Positions 36,152 through 45,925 of a DNA stretch of 64,000 nt are shown one piece after another. Source of the DNA: Capitulum mitella (Eukaryota; Arthropoda; Thecostraca; Pollicipedomorpha; Pollicipedidae). The first letter of the stretch is position 1. Every line of letters starts with the position of its first letter. A program made the position numbers and the translations under genes. The notes beneath the pieces were generated by a model. That model was not told where the DNA came from. It made no database searches and worked only from the letters and a program-made list of their open reading frames with translations. The stretch lies in NCBI GenBank assembly GCA_030062745.1, contig CP099847.1, forward strand, positions 29,746,923 to 29,810,922, written 5' to 3'.

Positions 36152-39100
36152 CTGCAAGCAAAAACGGCCGCGTCAGCGCCAAAGGAAGACAGCTGATTGG
36201 GGAGACGGGCGCCCGCCGCATATCCGCGCTCATATGCCTCAGTAACGCGGCACGGGCAGCACATCGCGAGGCGGTCAGCTACGACGTACCGACATCTAAC
36301 GTTGGCCTTATCATCAGTGAAGCGAAATGGGCAGTGTTTGGTCGTGCCGCCCAGTCGACTGGCATTTACTGTCACCACTGGCCCGGGCCCACAGCATCCA
36401 GTAAACAGACAAGCATGGTCAACGCCCACTCGCCACTAGTCCTCGCGTCCCACTGGACTCTCCTGCCTGGAGGTGCACGCTGAGCATTCACCCTATCACA
36501 CCACACATCCCCAACCGACACGAAGATGGCCTCAACGACGCTCGCGCCGGTCACCTACCCTGCCGCCGTACCTTTCCTCTTGTCGGACTCTGTATCGTTC
36601 TCCTCGGAGGCGGCGCCCTCCGCGGCCGGCTCGGCGCCGGCCGGGGCGGCCGTGGCGCCCTCGGTGGCCGGCTCGGGCGTCGGCGTGGCGCCCTCGGTCG
36701 GCACGGCCGTGGCGCCCTCCTCCGGGGCCTGCTCGTCGCCGTCCGTCTCGTTGGAGGCCGTGCCGGCTGGCGGGGCGGGACGGCGACGGTTAGCCCCGAG
36801 CGGGCACAGCAGGCACGCGGACGGCGACGGCGACGGTTAGGCCCGAGCGGATGGGCAGGCAGGCAGTGGCAGTACAGGCGCAGAAGCCGCTCAACTGCTC
36901 GTCACATGAGTGTCCACACGAAAATGCGTCGATCTTTTATGATATGGCGATTAGTTTGTAACGCTCACCTTCGCCAGACGTGGACAAGGGAAAACGTGCG
37001 AAACTCAAAAAATTGCTCATTTTGGATACAAAAAGCATTAAGAAACAAGATACAAAACATGCCTCGGTATTGGGGGTAATGACATGTTTCTCACCACTTT
37101 CAGTAGACTTCTTTAACTCTTCTTCTACCTTCGCAGCAGCCTCTTTTATCTTCTTGTCTGCTTCTTCTCGCATCTTCTTGGCGGTGCCAACTTTGATCTT
37201 GTTCACAACATACTGTAACAGGAGGCATATGTCAGCCGAATAAACGCAAATTACCTTGGCGATTAATTCAGACAAAAGCCCCACGGGCAAGCGCCAACAT
37301 TAATTCACGCCAATGCAGAGGAAAGACGATGAAAATAGGCATGACATACTTCAAGAATTATCAAAATACACTAAAACATAGTTATCACAACACTGCAGCA
37401 GTAGCTCAGAATAATCAACTGTCGAGAGAAAAAACAAACATTGGGCATCAAGCCATCTGATGGGCTACGTCTGCAGGCACACATTTCCCGCATCACGAAC
37501 CTTCACTTCCCGATCCAGGGCCAGGTACTTATCGGCCATAGCCTTCAGCTTCAACTTGGGGGACGCCGTGAGCGGCGTGTCGTCCTGCTCCTTCGTCTTG
37601 GACTTGAGCCATTCCTGTGAACGCATCATCTCCATCAACAATGTTCCCAGGCCAGACAAGCAGACCCTGAACGGGTGATCCAAGACAATAAAACCTTGCA
37701 ATAAACAATACCAGGAGGCCGACACTGATATTTTATCCCAGGCCGTATGTATATGGCATCGAGAACACAAATTATCGGCCCACGACCAGGTTTTGTTAAA
37801 AAAGAAGGGAAAAACAGTCTCGGCATATGACCAATAGCCATGATCGTTGGCAAACAGTTATCAATGAATAACTCGTTCTGGCAACACCACTTCGTAAGAT
37901 GACCAAGTGACCGGAACTCCTCACCGAGGTCGCGTTGAGCAGCTTTCTAAGGGCAGACACGTCCGATTCCAGGATGACTTCTTGCTTGACGCTTTCGTTG
38001 GTGGACGCGAGGAAGTGTTCGGTCATGTTCAGAATGTCTCTGAGCGCCTGCACCGCCTCCGGACGGTTCTTGTGCTCGTCAACTCGGTCGTACAGCGTCT
38101 GGCAGGGCCCGAGGCACGTTCAGAGACGGCGCAGAGTGGAACGAGCCACGGGGCGCAACACAATACCGAACGGCATCAGAAAGATGGCACTGTTCTTCGT
38201 AGAATTCCCTGCACGGTACTATCATACCCAGAGCAGACAAACGTTCATGGCACATGGGAAGCATCGATGAAAATCACCACAAAAGCTATCTTACAAAAAG
38301 AGAAAAACACTAAAAAAGGAAACGGGATCTGCTCACAGAGTAGAGCGCAGTGGGAGCCAATGTGTCCATGACAGCAGACGAAACCCACCTTGGTCAGCTG
38401 CTTCATGGCCTCCAGCTTCTCCTCGAACACGGCGGCGGTCTCGTGGAAGCCGTCCTCGTACAGCCAGTCACTCATCTGAGAAACGTCAGAACGGACGGCG
38501 TCAGATAACAGTGGACAACTGTGCAGCGAGAGCCGCGAACGCGGTCATAGCCATAACAGGCTAAGACGCACGGGCATGCAATCACACACACTCAGTACAT
38601 ATGAGACTATATGACGTCTAGGAACACGAAAGGAAATACATACAACAATAGAATGATAAAAATACCGTACATATAGACTAAAGAGCTATACAACTACCCG
38701 GAAAAGGGCAATCCAAAAACCTGGCCTCGCCGTTACCTCACTGTTACGTCTGGCAAACTTCCCTCCCCTCCCCAACCAAATAAACAAATTAATCCTGATG
38801 CAAACGAATGCCACACCCTGCCTAACTAGCAGCCTGAGCCTCCTCCTTCCCGAACAGTGCAGTACATCCCCACTTCTCGTGCTGCCCGTGTCTGGTCTAT
38901 CCCGCGCCAGCCTTCCCTGGCCTCGGAGGCCTTCAGTCAGACAGACCCCAGCTGCCGTCCCCCTTCCCCGAGTACCACGGCTCACCTCGGAGGCCTTCAG
39001 TCAGACAGACCCCCAGCTGCCGTCCCCTCCCCTTCCCCCGAGTACCACGGCTCACCTCGGAGGCCTTCTCGCGGAGTGTGCCGCGTTCCTCCTCCGTGGA

Positions 39101-42100
39101 CGACTGCTCGTACAGGTCCTCGTACAGCCGCATCTGGACGTCGTTGGCGAAACGACTCGAGCGCGTTACGCGCCTGCTCGCGCCGCTTCCGCTGGCGGTC
39201 CTGCTCGTCCAGGTCGGCGATCCTGGCGCGGACAGGGGCGAGGTTACCGGCCGGACCACCAGGCGGCGGCGGCAGACCCGCGGGCACCGCCAGCGTGTCA
39301 AGTGCGGAGGCATAACCTATGCGAAATCGGTACGAGGCTGCAGCGATGATATTTTACGACGTAAGTGCTGGCTGGCTGCTTGAATTTTGACCCAATGACG
39401 GTATGATTACGTTGACACATTGACTGCAAGTGACGCCTTTTAGCACACGTTCTAAAGTCAACGAAAAATACTTCAAACAGCGAGAATTTGACAGCCATGC
39501 CCCGTTTGGTTGGTTCGTTATTGGGGCTTAGGGGCGCACCGACTACAAGGTCATTCGACGCCCATGTGCCCCGTTTGCTTACTTCTGCTTTGACTTCTCC
39601 AGAGCCTCCCCTTCAAGGTCTGGTACATTCAGGTTCGTGATCCTGAACTTGATGGGCACCTTGACAACTTTAATCTTGGGTTTTTCGTCTTTCTTCTCTG
39701 CCGTTTTGTTTGTGCCAGCTTCCCCAGTCTTGTTTTTCGACTCTGTCTTTTCCTTTCCTTCTTTGTCAGCATCAGCTTTCTTCTCCTTTTCAGTCTGAGC
39801 TTCGTCCCCTTCTTTTGCTTCCTCCTTATCGTCCTTTTTCTCTTCTTTGTTCTCTGAAATGATGACCATAAGTAATGATCAATAACATAAGCACACTGGC
39901 TCTACCAATCAGTCTGAACGTAGTCTCGCCGCACTCTACGCTACCACCAACGAAGGGATGGCAATGGCACATTTCTTCACAGAAAAACGTCACTTTCACA
40001 ACAATACTAACAGTACAGAAATTAAGTAAAGAGCCCATAAAAAGCACCATTCAAGATGTTATGCAAAAACGATTCCCACTGTACCACAGGCGCGCTGCAG
40101 CGTCACCCACCGTCGCCGCTGAAGAGGTTGCTGAAGGCGCTGCTCAGTTTGGAGAGGGTCGACTCGTCCTCGTCCTCGTCCTCGGACGAGCCAGACGTCT
40201 TCTCGAACACGGCCTCCACTCCGGTCAGGTTCAGCAGGCCGCTGTCGTCCATGTGGAAGTGCACCTTCAGGCCCTTGGACTCGACGCCCTCGCCGGAGTG
40301 CTCCGCGTAGACGTCCGCCACGCCGCCCAGCAGCACGTACGACAGGTTCAGGCCGTCCACCACCCTGCCGCAGGGGGGCCGGACGTGGGTGTCTGGACGC
40401 TGGGTCACGCGTGTTGGATGATCATGTAGTCACTCACGACAATGTTATCAATATTACATCGCAGACTGAGAATAAACGCATCGACCAAGAGCACAATACC
40501 TGTGTGTACCAAATATTGTTCTGCTGATTTATTGTTATTTTTGCCTATTTATTTATTATTATTGAAACAAAGAACAAATGTTAACGCGAGACATGTTGAG
40601 ATAAAATTGATGGTCAGTAAGACCAGGACCAGCTGCCTCTCTGGCAGGAGTCGCCAGGTTGGGGCGACGTCTCACATGATCTCATCCGTAGGCAAGTGGC
40701 TGAGGTCGCCGTAGTTGACGGTGAAGCCGAAGTCCTGCTGGCTGCGGTTGAACGTGATGACCTTCTTCTGCGGGTACGGGTTGCCGTGGGTGAAGAGGTT
40801 GCGGTGCACCTTGCGCCGGGTCGTCTCGCCGTGGTCCTCCGACTCGCGCTCGAAGTCCACCTGCGGCACAGCCGGCGGCCGGGTCAGGCGAGCAGGAGAC
40901 GCCGGAGCCGGCGGCGGCTCCTGAGAGACGAGAGACGAGACGGCCGCCGGTGGGCGAGGAAGACCGCCGGGTTCCGCTGCAGCAACAGCCACCAGCTACA
41001 CACGGCAGAAACATTACACGGCGGCGCAGTCATTTCCGGACAGTCTCACGCCCAACGACCGTCTGACGAGTGGAGGCTGACGGCCAAACGCCTCACGCCA
41101 GCGGAGACACGACCAACTCATTTCTCCCGCCACCGTGCCTCCCCACCATTCTTCCGGCCGCCCCCAGGGCGCCCGGCGGCGGCCGACTCACCCCGATCGG
41201 CAGGTTGACGTAGTCCTTGACGTGGAACTTCATGACCTTGAAGCCGGTGCTGAGGTCGGCGGCCCGGTACACGGCGCCCAGCGCGGCCGCCTCATCCGTG
41301 TTGATCGACTTGCCGAGGTCGCGGCCCCACAGCGCCTGCAGGTCCTCCTGCACCTTGGGCACGCGCGTGGCGGCGCCCGCCAGGATCAGCTGTCCACGGA
41401 GGCGGGACGCTCGGCGTTAGTCTTCGGGCGGTCAGGCGCCCATTGCTACATGGCTAAGAGATATTGGCGAACTGTGAGAGACCAGAACAACCAGACGACG
41501 CTGACGCAGAACAATGCCATTCGCCACTTCGCCGCGCCTTTCGACAGTGACACCAGCGCGTTCGGCACCTAATTTCTGCAAAATCACGCCACTCTGTCCC
41601 ACACGGTGCGCCTCAGTCCGATCTGTCATGGAGCCCGTGACCGAAGCCGGCAAGACCGTCCATTACCAGCGTCACTTCACGTGGTCTCAGGAAGCCTCTA
41701 CTCCGTCCCGCCTCGATTCCGACTCAGGTCATGCTCGCCGGACCCGGATGCGGCCCACGCGCTCGGCCCGTCACCACTCGGCCCGGCTCGCCACTCGCCC
41801 CGCCCTCGGGTCAGGCCGCGGCGGGCACGTACCTGGTCAATGTCCTTCATCTGCATGCCTGCCGCCTGGACGGCCGCCTGCAGGGGCAGGGCGGCGCGGT
41901 CCAGCAGGTCCCGGCAGAGCGTCTCGAACTCGGCCCGCGTCACCGCGTGCCGGAAGTCCTCCTCATCCAGCAGACCCTCCACCTGACGGACGGCGGACCA
42001 CACACGATCACGCATCCACCACGGTTCGCCGATACAATTATATGGCTGCATCCTAACGGCCTTCAAACATCAAACAAACATGTGTAAGATGGCAAAATGA

Positions 42101-45100
42101 CTTTTTTGCAAATACAAAGTATAGTGAACGATAGAACCTGTGCTGAATGAAGAGACAAGACATCAAAAGAACGAGACAAGGATGCGCTGACATGGGAACA
42201 TCAACTCCGCACAGATCCCATCCACCTTCCCCGTCCATCGTCTTCGACCTCGTCACATAACTAACGCAGGGCCCGCTTCCCTGGTCGGCCCGGTGACGGC
42301 CGAGGCACTGCGAGAAAGTCGCCGCTCACCTGGGCGGTGGTCTCGGCGTTGGCGCTGAGGATCTTCTTGACGCGCTCCGCCTCCTTCAGCAGCTTGGCGA
42401 GGGCGCGCGGACTGGCGTACACGTCCTCCTTGGTCTTCTTCGTCTCGGTGAACACCTTGGCCAGGTGGTCCCGCAGGCGCATCGTCATCTCGAGGCCGCC
42501 CAGGAACCTGTCGTACCTGTCGCGCCGAGCAGAGTCAGCGACAGACAAACGTGAAGCCCAGTCCACGCGAGTGGCAAAAACGCCCGGCTACCGCGCGGCT
42601 CTGCCGCTGGAACGGCCGCGCCTGTCTCGCGACTGCGACTCGTGACGACTGATGACGTTTTATGACGTATTCATGGCACTTACGCCAATAAGCGACCGCT
42701 CGGAGTAGGCCTGCCGCGCAATAGATCAAGCGCGATAGATCAACCACGCCCAAACCTACCAAACAGGACGAAACGTCAGATTTCAACTGATCATAGTCAG
42801 ATCGGGTTAGATATTTCGCATTACCATACTCGAGACCGGTTGGCGAGACGACAGTTATGACGAAGTATGATGTATGTATGACGTACGCAAACACGTGACG
42901 ACCACTGTCAGCCTTCGCAAGACGTGGCCGCCCTGCGGCGGTAAAAACCCCTCGTGTAAGCTGGCCTTGAGCCGTGACAGCAACACGCGGCCAGTTCGTG
43001 TCGCTGAGGCGATACTGGCAGCTGTCCTCCGAGAAGCCGAACACAGCCTCCGCTACGGCACCACGAGAAATCGCGACGAGCTGCCCCACACCTCGCAAAC
43101 CAGTGCCGACCGATCCGCAATTCTGGGCGGAAAATTACACCTAACCATCAATATACATACATCCCAACTGTACAAATAATTACATCTGAACGTCATTCTG
43201 GATGCAAATTGCATCTGCCCAAATCCTGGTGTTGTAGCCTTTTAGTACAGCATTAAATTCCGATGCAACTTCACCTCCAGGGTTTTGACATCATTTGGCA
43301 ATTTTGCATCTGTAAATCTAGCCAAAAAAACTAATTTACGAACACTGAGGCTGATGGCAACCTCTATTTTCGCCACGACCACTTAAATATCTTTACATTC
43401 TTCAGTGTTCTGCTACATCTTGACATCCAATGTAAAATAAATATGGTCAAACTGCCGCACACCAATCGCTACCATTTTCCCTAGTGCAAAGCATGCCTCG
43501 CAGGATCCCAAATCGAAAGGGATCGTGCTAACGTGCGACATTTTACGAGTAACGCGGCGACGCAAGCCAGCCAAAGCAGTCAGCGCCACTCACGCGTAGC
43601 CGAGAATCTGCAGCTGCGGGTTGGTCTCGGCGAAGCCGCGCTCCTTGGTCTTCACCAGCTGGTAGCCGACGACCGTGGCGGACGTGCTGTCGGCGCCCAT
43701 GTCGTAGAAGAGGATGTAGCGCGCCGAGGCGTTGAAGTCGTTCCGGCGGAACATGCCGTAGTTGAGCGCCACTGGGGACCGCGCGGACGGGGTCACATCT
43801 CTGTGACGAACGGAGACCGCGCAGGAGCGAGGTTTTGCACGCTAAAACACGAAGTCAGCTCGAGATGTCGAAATCCCATTTGCGCGTGGCACTACCTGAA
43901 GACCAGGTTGCGCTTTTTTCTCTCCCCGTTCCTGACAGCACTAATTCAACACGCAATCGTTCTACCTCTCGCGCAATCGTTCTACTTCACCACGCAGTCG
44001 TCTATCAAACAGCCAATTACCCAACGAAGCCGTTTTCCTGCCACCGCGCGTACGCGTCGGTCCGCCTCGCCTGTGGCCTCCTCCGCCGTGGGAACGGGCG
44101 GCGGCGGCACAGCTGCCGGGCCCAGCGGCCCCCTCCGCACCTGCGGCGTTGTCGTTCATCAGCTGGAGGACCTTGATGCCGGCCAGGCCGGCGGCGGTCA
44201 GCACGGCGCGCCGCTCCGCCTGGTTGAAGTAGGCCGGCACCGTGATGACGGCGTCCGTCACCGTCTGGTGCGTGTGTTCCGACGCCGTCAGCCGCGCCTG
44301 CGTCAGCACCATCGACAGCAGCTCCTCCACCGAGAACGTCGTCTCCCTGCCGGCGTCGGAACACGGCCGGTGACGTCAGAGGAAAACGAAGCGGAGCCTG
44401 CGTCTTACGCTAACGCAGCCCATTTCGACGTACCCGACCTAACTGCACAACCATACAATGCGAATTCGCCGTGTACATAATGTACCGGGTGTACGGAAAA
44501 ACGATTCCCCATGTACGTAATATACTGGTCCTACGGAAAAAAATGACCTGCTGTGCGACTCCGCCCTTGCCCTCTCTCTCACCATTGCTTCATGGAGGAA
44601 AACTGCATCTCTTCCATCCACGTGTACTGCTTGCTTTTCCCTAAGTTTATCTAAACACCCTTGAAACGGTGGACTGGTAGTGACTGGGCTATGACAGTTC
44701 CAACCATTTATGAATCGTATTACAAAACTGCTCTAACAATTTATGTCCCATCTGAGGCTTTTCTTATCCGTAGCTACATCCCCACCCATATGAATCACCT
44801 GATGTGGCCACGTGGCGGCCACATCAGGCGAGCGGTCTGCCGCTGGCTGCTGCCCGCCCCGTCCGAAAACGGGCCGCCGCCGCCGCCGCCGCCGCCGCCG
44901 CACTCACGGGTCGTGGCGGAAGACGACCGTGCCGCGCTGCGGGTCCGCCTCCAGGCTGTACTGCGGGAACCGGGCGGCGAACGCACGCACGGCCGGGTTC
45001 TCCAGCCGCTTGCCGGCCAGCGTCAGCAGGTACTGGTAGCTCAGCGACGGGAAGCGCACGCCCGTCGTCAGCGCGTCCTCGCCGAAGATGCGCTCGCCGT

Positions 45101-45923
45101 CGCGCAGCGCCACCGCCGCGGGCGTCTTGCGCTTCGACTCGCGGTTCAGCGCGATGTCCAGCGGCACGCCCGGCTGCGGGAGGGAGGCGGTCGTCAGACG
45201 AGCCCCGCTGGGGGGAGACGGGGGGGGGGGGGCGGGCAGACGGGACGCTCGTCGACATGAAGACTGAAGTTGGCTAAGGTATGGCAAATCTTAGTGGTCT
45301 TTGAGCACGACTTACAAAGGTCAACCAGACAGCGGGCACAGGTCATAAAAATTGGAGGGGACAGCAGGTTCGCAGTTTGTGGTGATCGGCGAGGTACGGG
45401 GCAAGTACGAGGTACATGAGCAAGAGAAGCAGGTCAACTGCATTTCAAGAACTGCAAACATGGCAACATGTGCCTGTACCTAACTATACAGGCCTCTGAA
45501 CACAGCTTCTTTTGAATCAATACTGCCAGCCGCATATTCAAATCTGCGACGGAAGCAGTGTCTGAACGGAAATGGTGCCCTCCTAAGTTGAATTTCATGA
45601 CAAAGTTAAGTGGATGACGACTGCGGCACCACCTGACCGCTCATCAGTCCAACCATCGCATCAGTCACTCACCACCAAGCGCAGGCCCACTGCCAGTCAC
45701 TCACCACCAAACGCAGGCCCACTGCCAGTCACTCACCACCAAACGCAGGCCCACTGCCAGTCACTCACCACCAAACGCAGGCCCACTGCAGGAGACTCAC
45801 CGAGACGACGCCGACCTTGAACCACTCGGAGCCCAGATCAACGGACATGACAGCAGCACCGCCACACAAGGCCACGGCCGCCAGCAGGCCGCCGACCGCC
45901 AGCAGGACTCGGACCGCCGCCAT
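36123..45923 (-). CDS. HYOU1: Hypoxia up-regulated protein 1 (GRP170/Hsp110-like ER chaperone), 17 coding exons
   Basis: An ER-lumenal large Hsp70-family chaperone; the family binds unfolded proteins and acts as a nucleotide-exchange factor for BiP. Exons (high to low): 45923-45801, 45173-44908, 44346-44141, 43771-43594, 42516-42330, 41982-41833, 41389-41192, 40860-40676, 40364-40111, 39853-39583, 39222-39056, 38475-38389, 38098-37925, 37614-37501, 37212-37095, 36766-36572, 36151-36123. All 16 introns are GT-AG and phases agree at each junction, except for one surplus base in exon 11 (39150-39152); ignoring it gives 966 residues plus stop, close to vertebrate HYOU1 (about 1000). Visible parts: signal peptide (about 1-24), ATPase domain (about 25-430) with VDLGSE at 28-33, [13 protein letters not shown] and [10 protein letters not shown]; beta domain (about 437-560); acidic/lysine-rich loop (about 560-655); helical lid (about 660-890); low-complexity tail; terminal HVEL. 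N-glycosylation sequons are present in exons 9, 10, 13 and 16. The ATG was chosen because it starts a signal peptide directly before the conserved [10 protein letters not shown]. Identification is by remembered family similarity, not a search. Confidence 0.95.
36572..36766 (-). CDS. HYOU1: HYOU1 coding exon 16, low-complexity tail
   Basis: Residues 893-958, rich in A, E, G, P and T with repeated EGAT blocks, ending [15 protein letters not shown] and NDT sequons. The reading frame and both splice sites (CCGCCAG; AAAG|GTACGG) fit exons 15 and 17. The assignment rests on frame and position, because this tail is poorly conserved in the family. Confidence 0.82.
36780..36862 (-). repeat. Short duplicated GC-rich segment before HYOU1 exon 16
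   Basis: GACGGCGACGGTTAG followed by CCCGAGCGG occurs twice in about 80 bp next to the exon 16 acceptor. Confidence 0.6.
37095..37212 (-). CDS. HYOU1: HYOU1 coding exon 15
   Basis: Residues 854-893, [20 protein letters not shown] then a K/E-rich helix ending KKSTES. Acceptor CTGTTACAG, donor AGTG|GTGAGA, phase 1. Confidence 0.92.
37501..37614 (-). CDS. HYOU1: HYOU1 coding exon 14
   Basis: Exactly 38 codons, residues 816-853, [20 protein letters not shown] followed by LALDREVK, matching the family motif MALDREVQYLLNK, which exon 15 completes. Acceptor TTCACAG. The donor GTTCGT is the weakest in the gene. Confidence 0.92.
37925..38098 (-). CDS. HYOU1: HYOU1 coding exon 13
   Basis: Exactly 58 codons, residues 758-815, from [20 protein letters not shown] to LRKLLNATS. 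Lid helices with three N-glycosylation sequons (NMT, NES, NAT). Acceptor CTGCCAG, donor TCG|GTGAGG. Confidence 0.92.
38389..38475 (-). CDS. HYOU1: HYOU1 coding exon 12
   Basis: Exactly 29 codons, residues 729-757 ([20 protein letters not shown] onward), matching the WLEDEG lid helix of the family. Acceptor TTTCTCAG, donor AAG|GTGGGT. Confidence 0.93.
38930..39068 (-). repeat. 70-bp tandem repeat spanning the end of HYOU1 exon 11 and its donor
   Basis: The exon-end plus donor string GGCCTCCGAG|GTGAGCC is present at 39056 (true donor) and again at 38986, with GGCCTCCGAG a third time further in. The repeats thus copy coding sequence and a working-type donor into the intron. Use of the 38986 donor would add 70 nt and change the frame. 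Confidence 0.88.
39056..39222 (-). CDS. HYOU1: HYOU1 coding exon 11, carrying a one-base frameshift
   Basis: Residues 673-728 of the helical lid. The first half reads [24 protein letters not shown]. From there the conserved reading [15 protein letters not shown] continues only in the next frame. The exon is 167 bases where 166 would fit both flanking phases. The surplus base lies in the AAA at 39150-39152 (plus strand). Acceptor CGCCAG, donor GAG|GTGAGC. Confidence 0.9.
39583..39853 (-). CDS. HYOU1: HYOU1 coding exon 10, acidic/lysine-rich loop
   Basis: Residues 583-673. Mostly low-complexity E/K/D/A, as in the family's disordered loop, then [18 protein letters not shown], which matches the conserved strand that closes it. 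Two NKT sequons. Acceptor CATTTCAG, donor AA|GTAAGC, phase 2. Confidence 0.92.
40111..40364 (-). CDS. HYOU1: HYOU1 coding exon 9, beta domain and start of acidic loop
   Basis: Residues 498-583. [15 protein letters not shown] continues the beta domain; [20 protein letters not shown] matches the family's ESKGIKAHFNLDESG segment; [15 protein letters not shown] begins the acidic loop. Acceptor GCGGCAG, donor GACG|GTGGGT, phase 1. Confidence 0.92.
40676..40860 (-). CDS. HYOU1: HYOU1 coding exon 8, start of substrate-binding beta domain
   Basis: Residues 437-498, including [20 protein letters not shown] and [10 protein letters not shown], which match the HYOU1 beta domain. Acceptor TGCCGCAG, donor AT|GTGAGA, phase 2. 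Confidence 0.93.
41192..41389 (-). CDS. HYOU1: HYOU1 coding exon 7, adenosine motif
   Basis: Exactly 66 codons, residues 371-436. Begins [15 protein letters not shown], the adenosine-contacting motif, where vertebrate HYOU1 reads [14 protein letters not shown]; the second glycine is alanine here. Then [16 protein letters not shown]. Acceptor GGACAG, donor GGG|GTGAGT. Confidence 0.94.
41833..41982 (-). CDS. HYOU1: HYOU1 coding exon 6
   Basis: Exactly 50 codons, residues 321-370 ([20 protein letters not shown] onward), matching the family segment VEGLMDDVDFKAKVTRVEFE. Acceptor CCGTCAG, donor CAG|GTACGT. Confidence 0.95.
42330..42516 (-). CDS. HYOU1: HYOU1 coding exon 5
   Basis: Residues 258-320, with [19 protein letters not shown] and [20 protein letters not shown], matching the HYOU1 subdomain IIB region. 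Acceptor GCGACAG, donor CAG|GTGAGC, phase 0. Confidence 0.95.
43594..43771 (-). CDS. HYOU1: HYOU1 coding exon 4
   Basis: Residues 199-258, from [10 protein letters not shown] through [19 protein letters not shown] to LQILGYA. FYDMG is the second phosphate-binding motif of the ATPase domain. Acceptor CCCCAG, donor GC|GTGAGT, phase 2. Confidence 0.95.
44141..44346 (-). CDS. HYOU1: HYOU1 coding exon 3
   Basis: Residues 130-199. Contains [20 protein letters not shown] and [13 protein letters not shown], the strongly conserved centre of the Hsp70-like ATPase fold. Acceptor CCGGCAG, donor GCAG|GTGCGG, ending in phase 1. Confidence 0.95.
44874..44900 (-). repeat. (CGG)9 trinucleotide run abutting the HYOU1 exon 2 donor
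   Basis: Nine perfect CCG units (plus strand) start one base beyond the exon 2 donor GTGAGTG. Confidence 0.9.
44908..45173 (-). CDS. HYOU1: HYOU1 coding exon 2
   Basis: Residues 42-130, opening with [18 protein letters not shown], the conserved segment after the first ATPase strand. The acceptor is CTCCCGCAG behind a very C-rich tract. The donor GTGAGTG ends the exon in phase 2 and is followed at once by a (CGG)9 run. Confidence 0.93.
45661..45800 (-). repeat. 32-bp tandem repeat copying a splice-donor-like sequence, next to HYOU1 exon 1
   Basis: About four units of 32 bp immediately inside the intron. On the gene strand each unit contains TTTGGTGGTGAGTGACTGG, so GGTGAGT recurs every 32 bp after the true donor TCG|GTGAGT. 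The segment at the true donor (GTGAGTCTCCTGCAGTGGGC) is itself a diverged end of the array. Confidence 0.88.
45801..45923 (-). CDS. HYOU1: HYOU1 coding exon 1: signal peptide and first ATPase strand
   Basis: Encodes residues 1-41: a hydrophobic signal peptide ([20 protein letters not shown]) followed by [10 protein letters not shown], the phosphate-binding strand of Hsp70-type ATPases. Ends in phase 0 at TCG|GTGAGT. The ATG is preceded by a possible acceptor (GACAG|GTG-ATG), so the 5' UTR may begin in an upstream exon. Residues 34-35 are WF where vertebrate HYOU1 has SM. Confidence 0.92.
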
Positions 45924-45925
45924 CA

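Noticed and set aside
40696..41208. 170-codon plus-strand ORF and other long ORFs opposite HYOU1
   Set aside because: They mirror GC-rich minus-strand exons; the minus reading is the conserved HYOU1 protein.
43533..44480. 315-codon plus-strand ORF, the longest in the window
   Set aside because: It runs antisense across HYOU1 exons 3 and 4 and their intron and has no domain; it is open only because of GC-rich codon bias.
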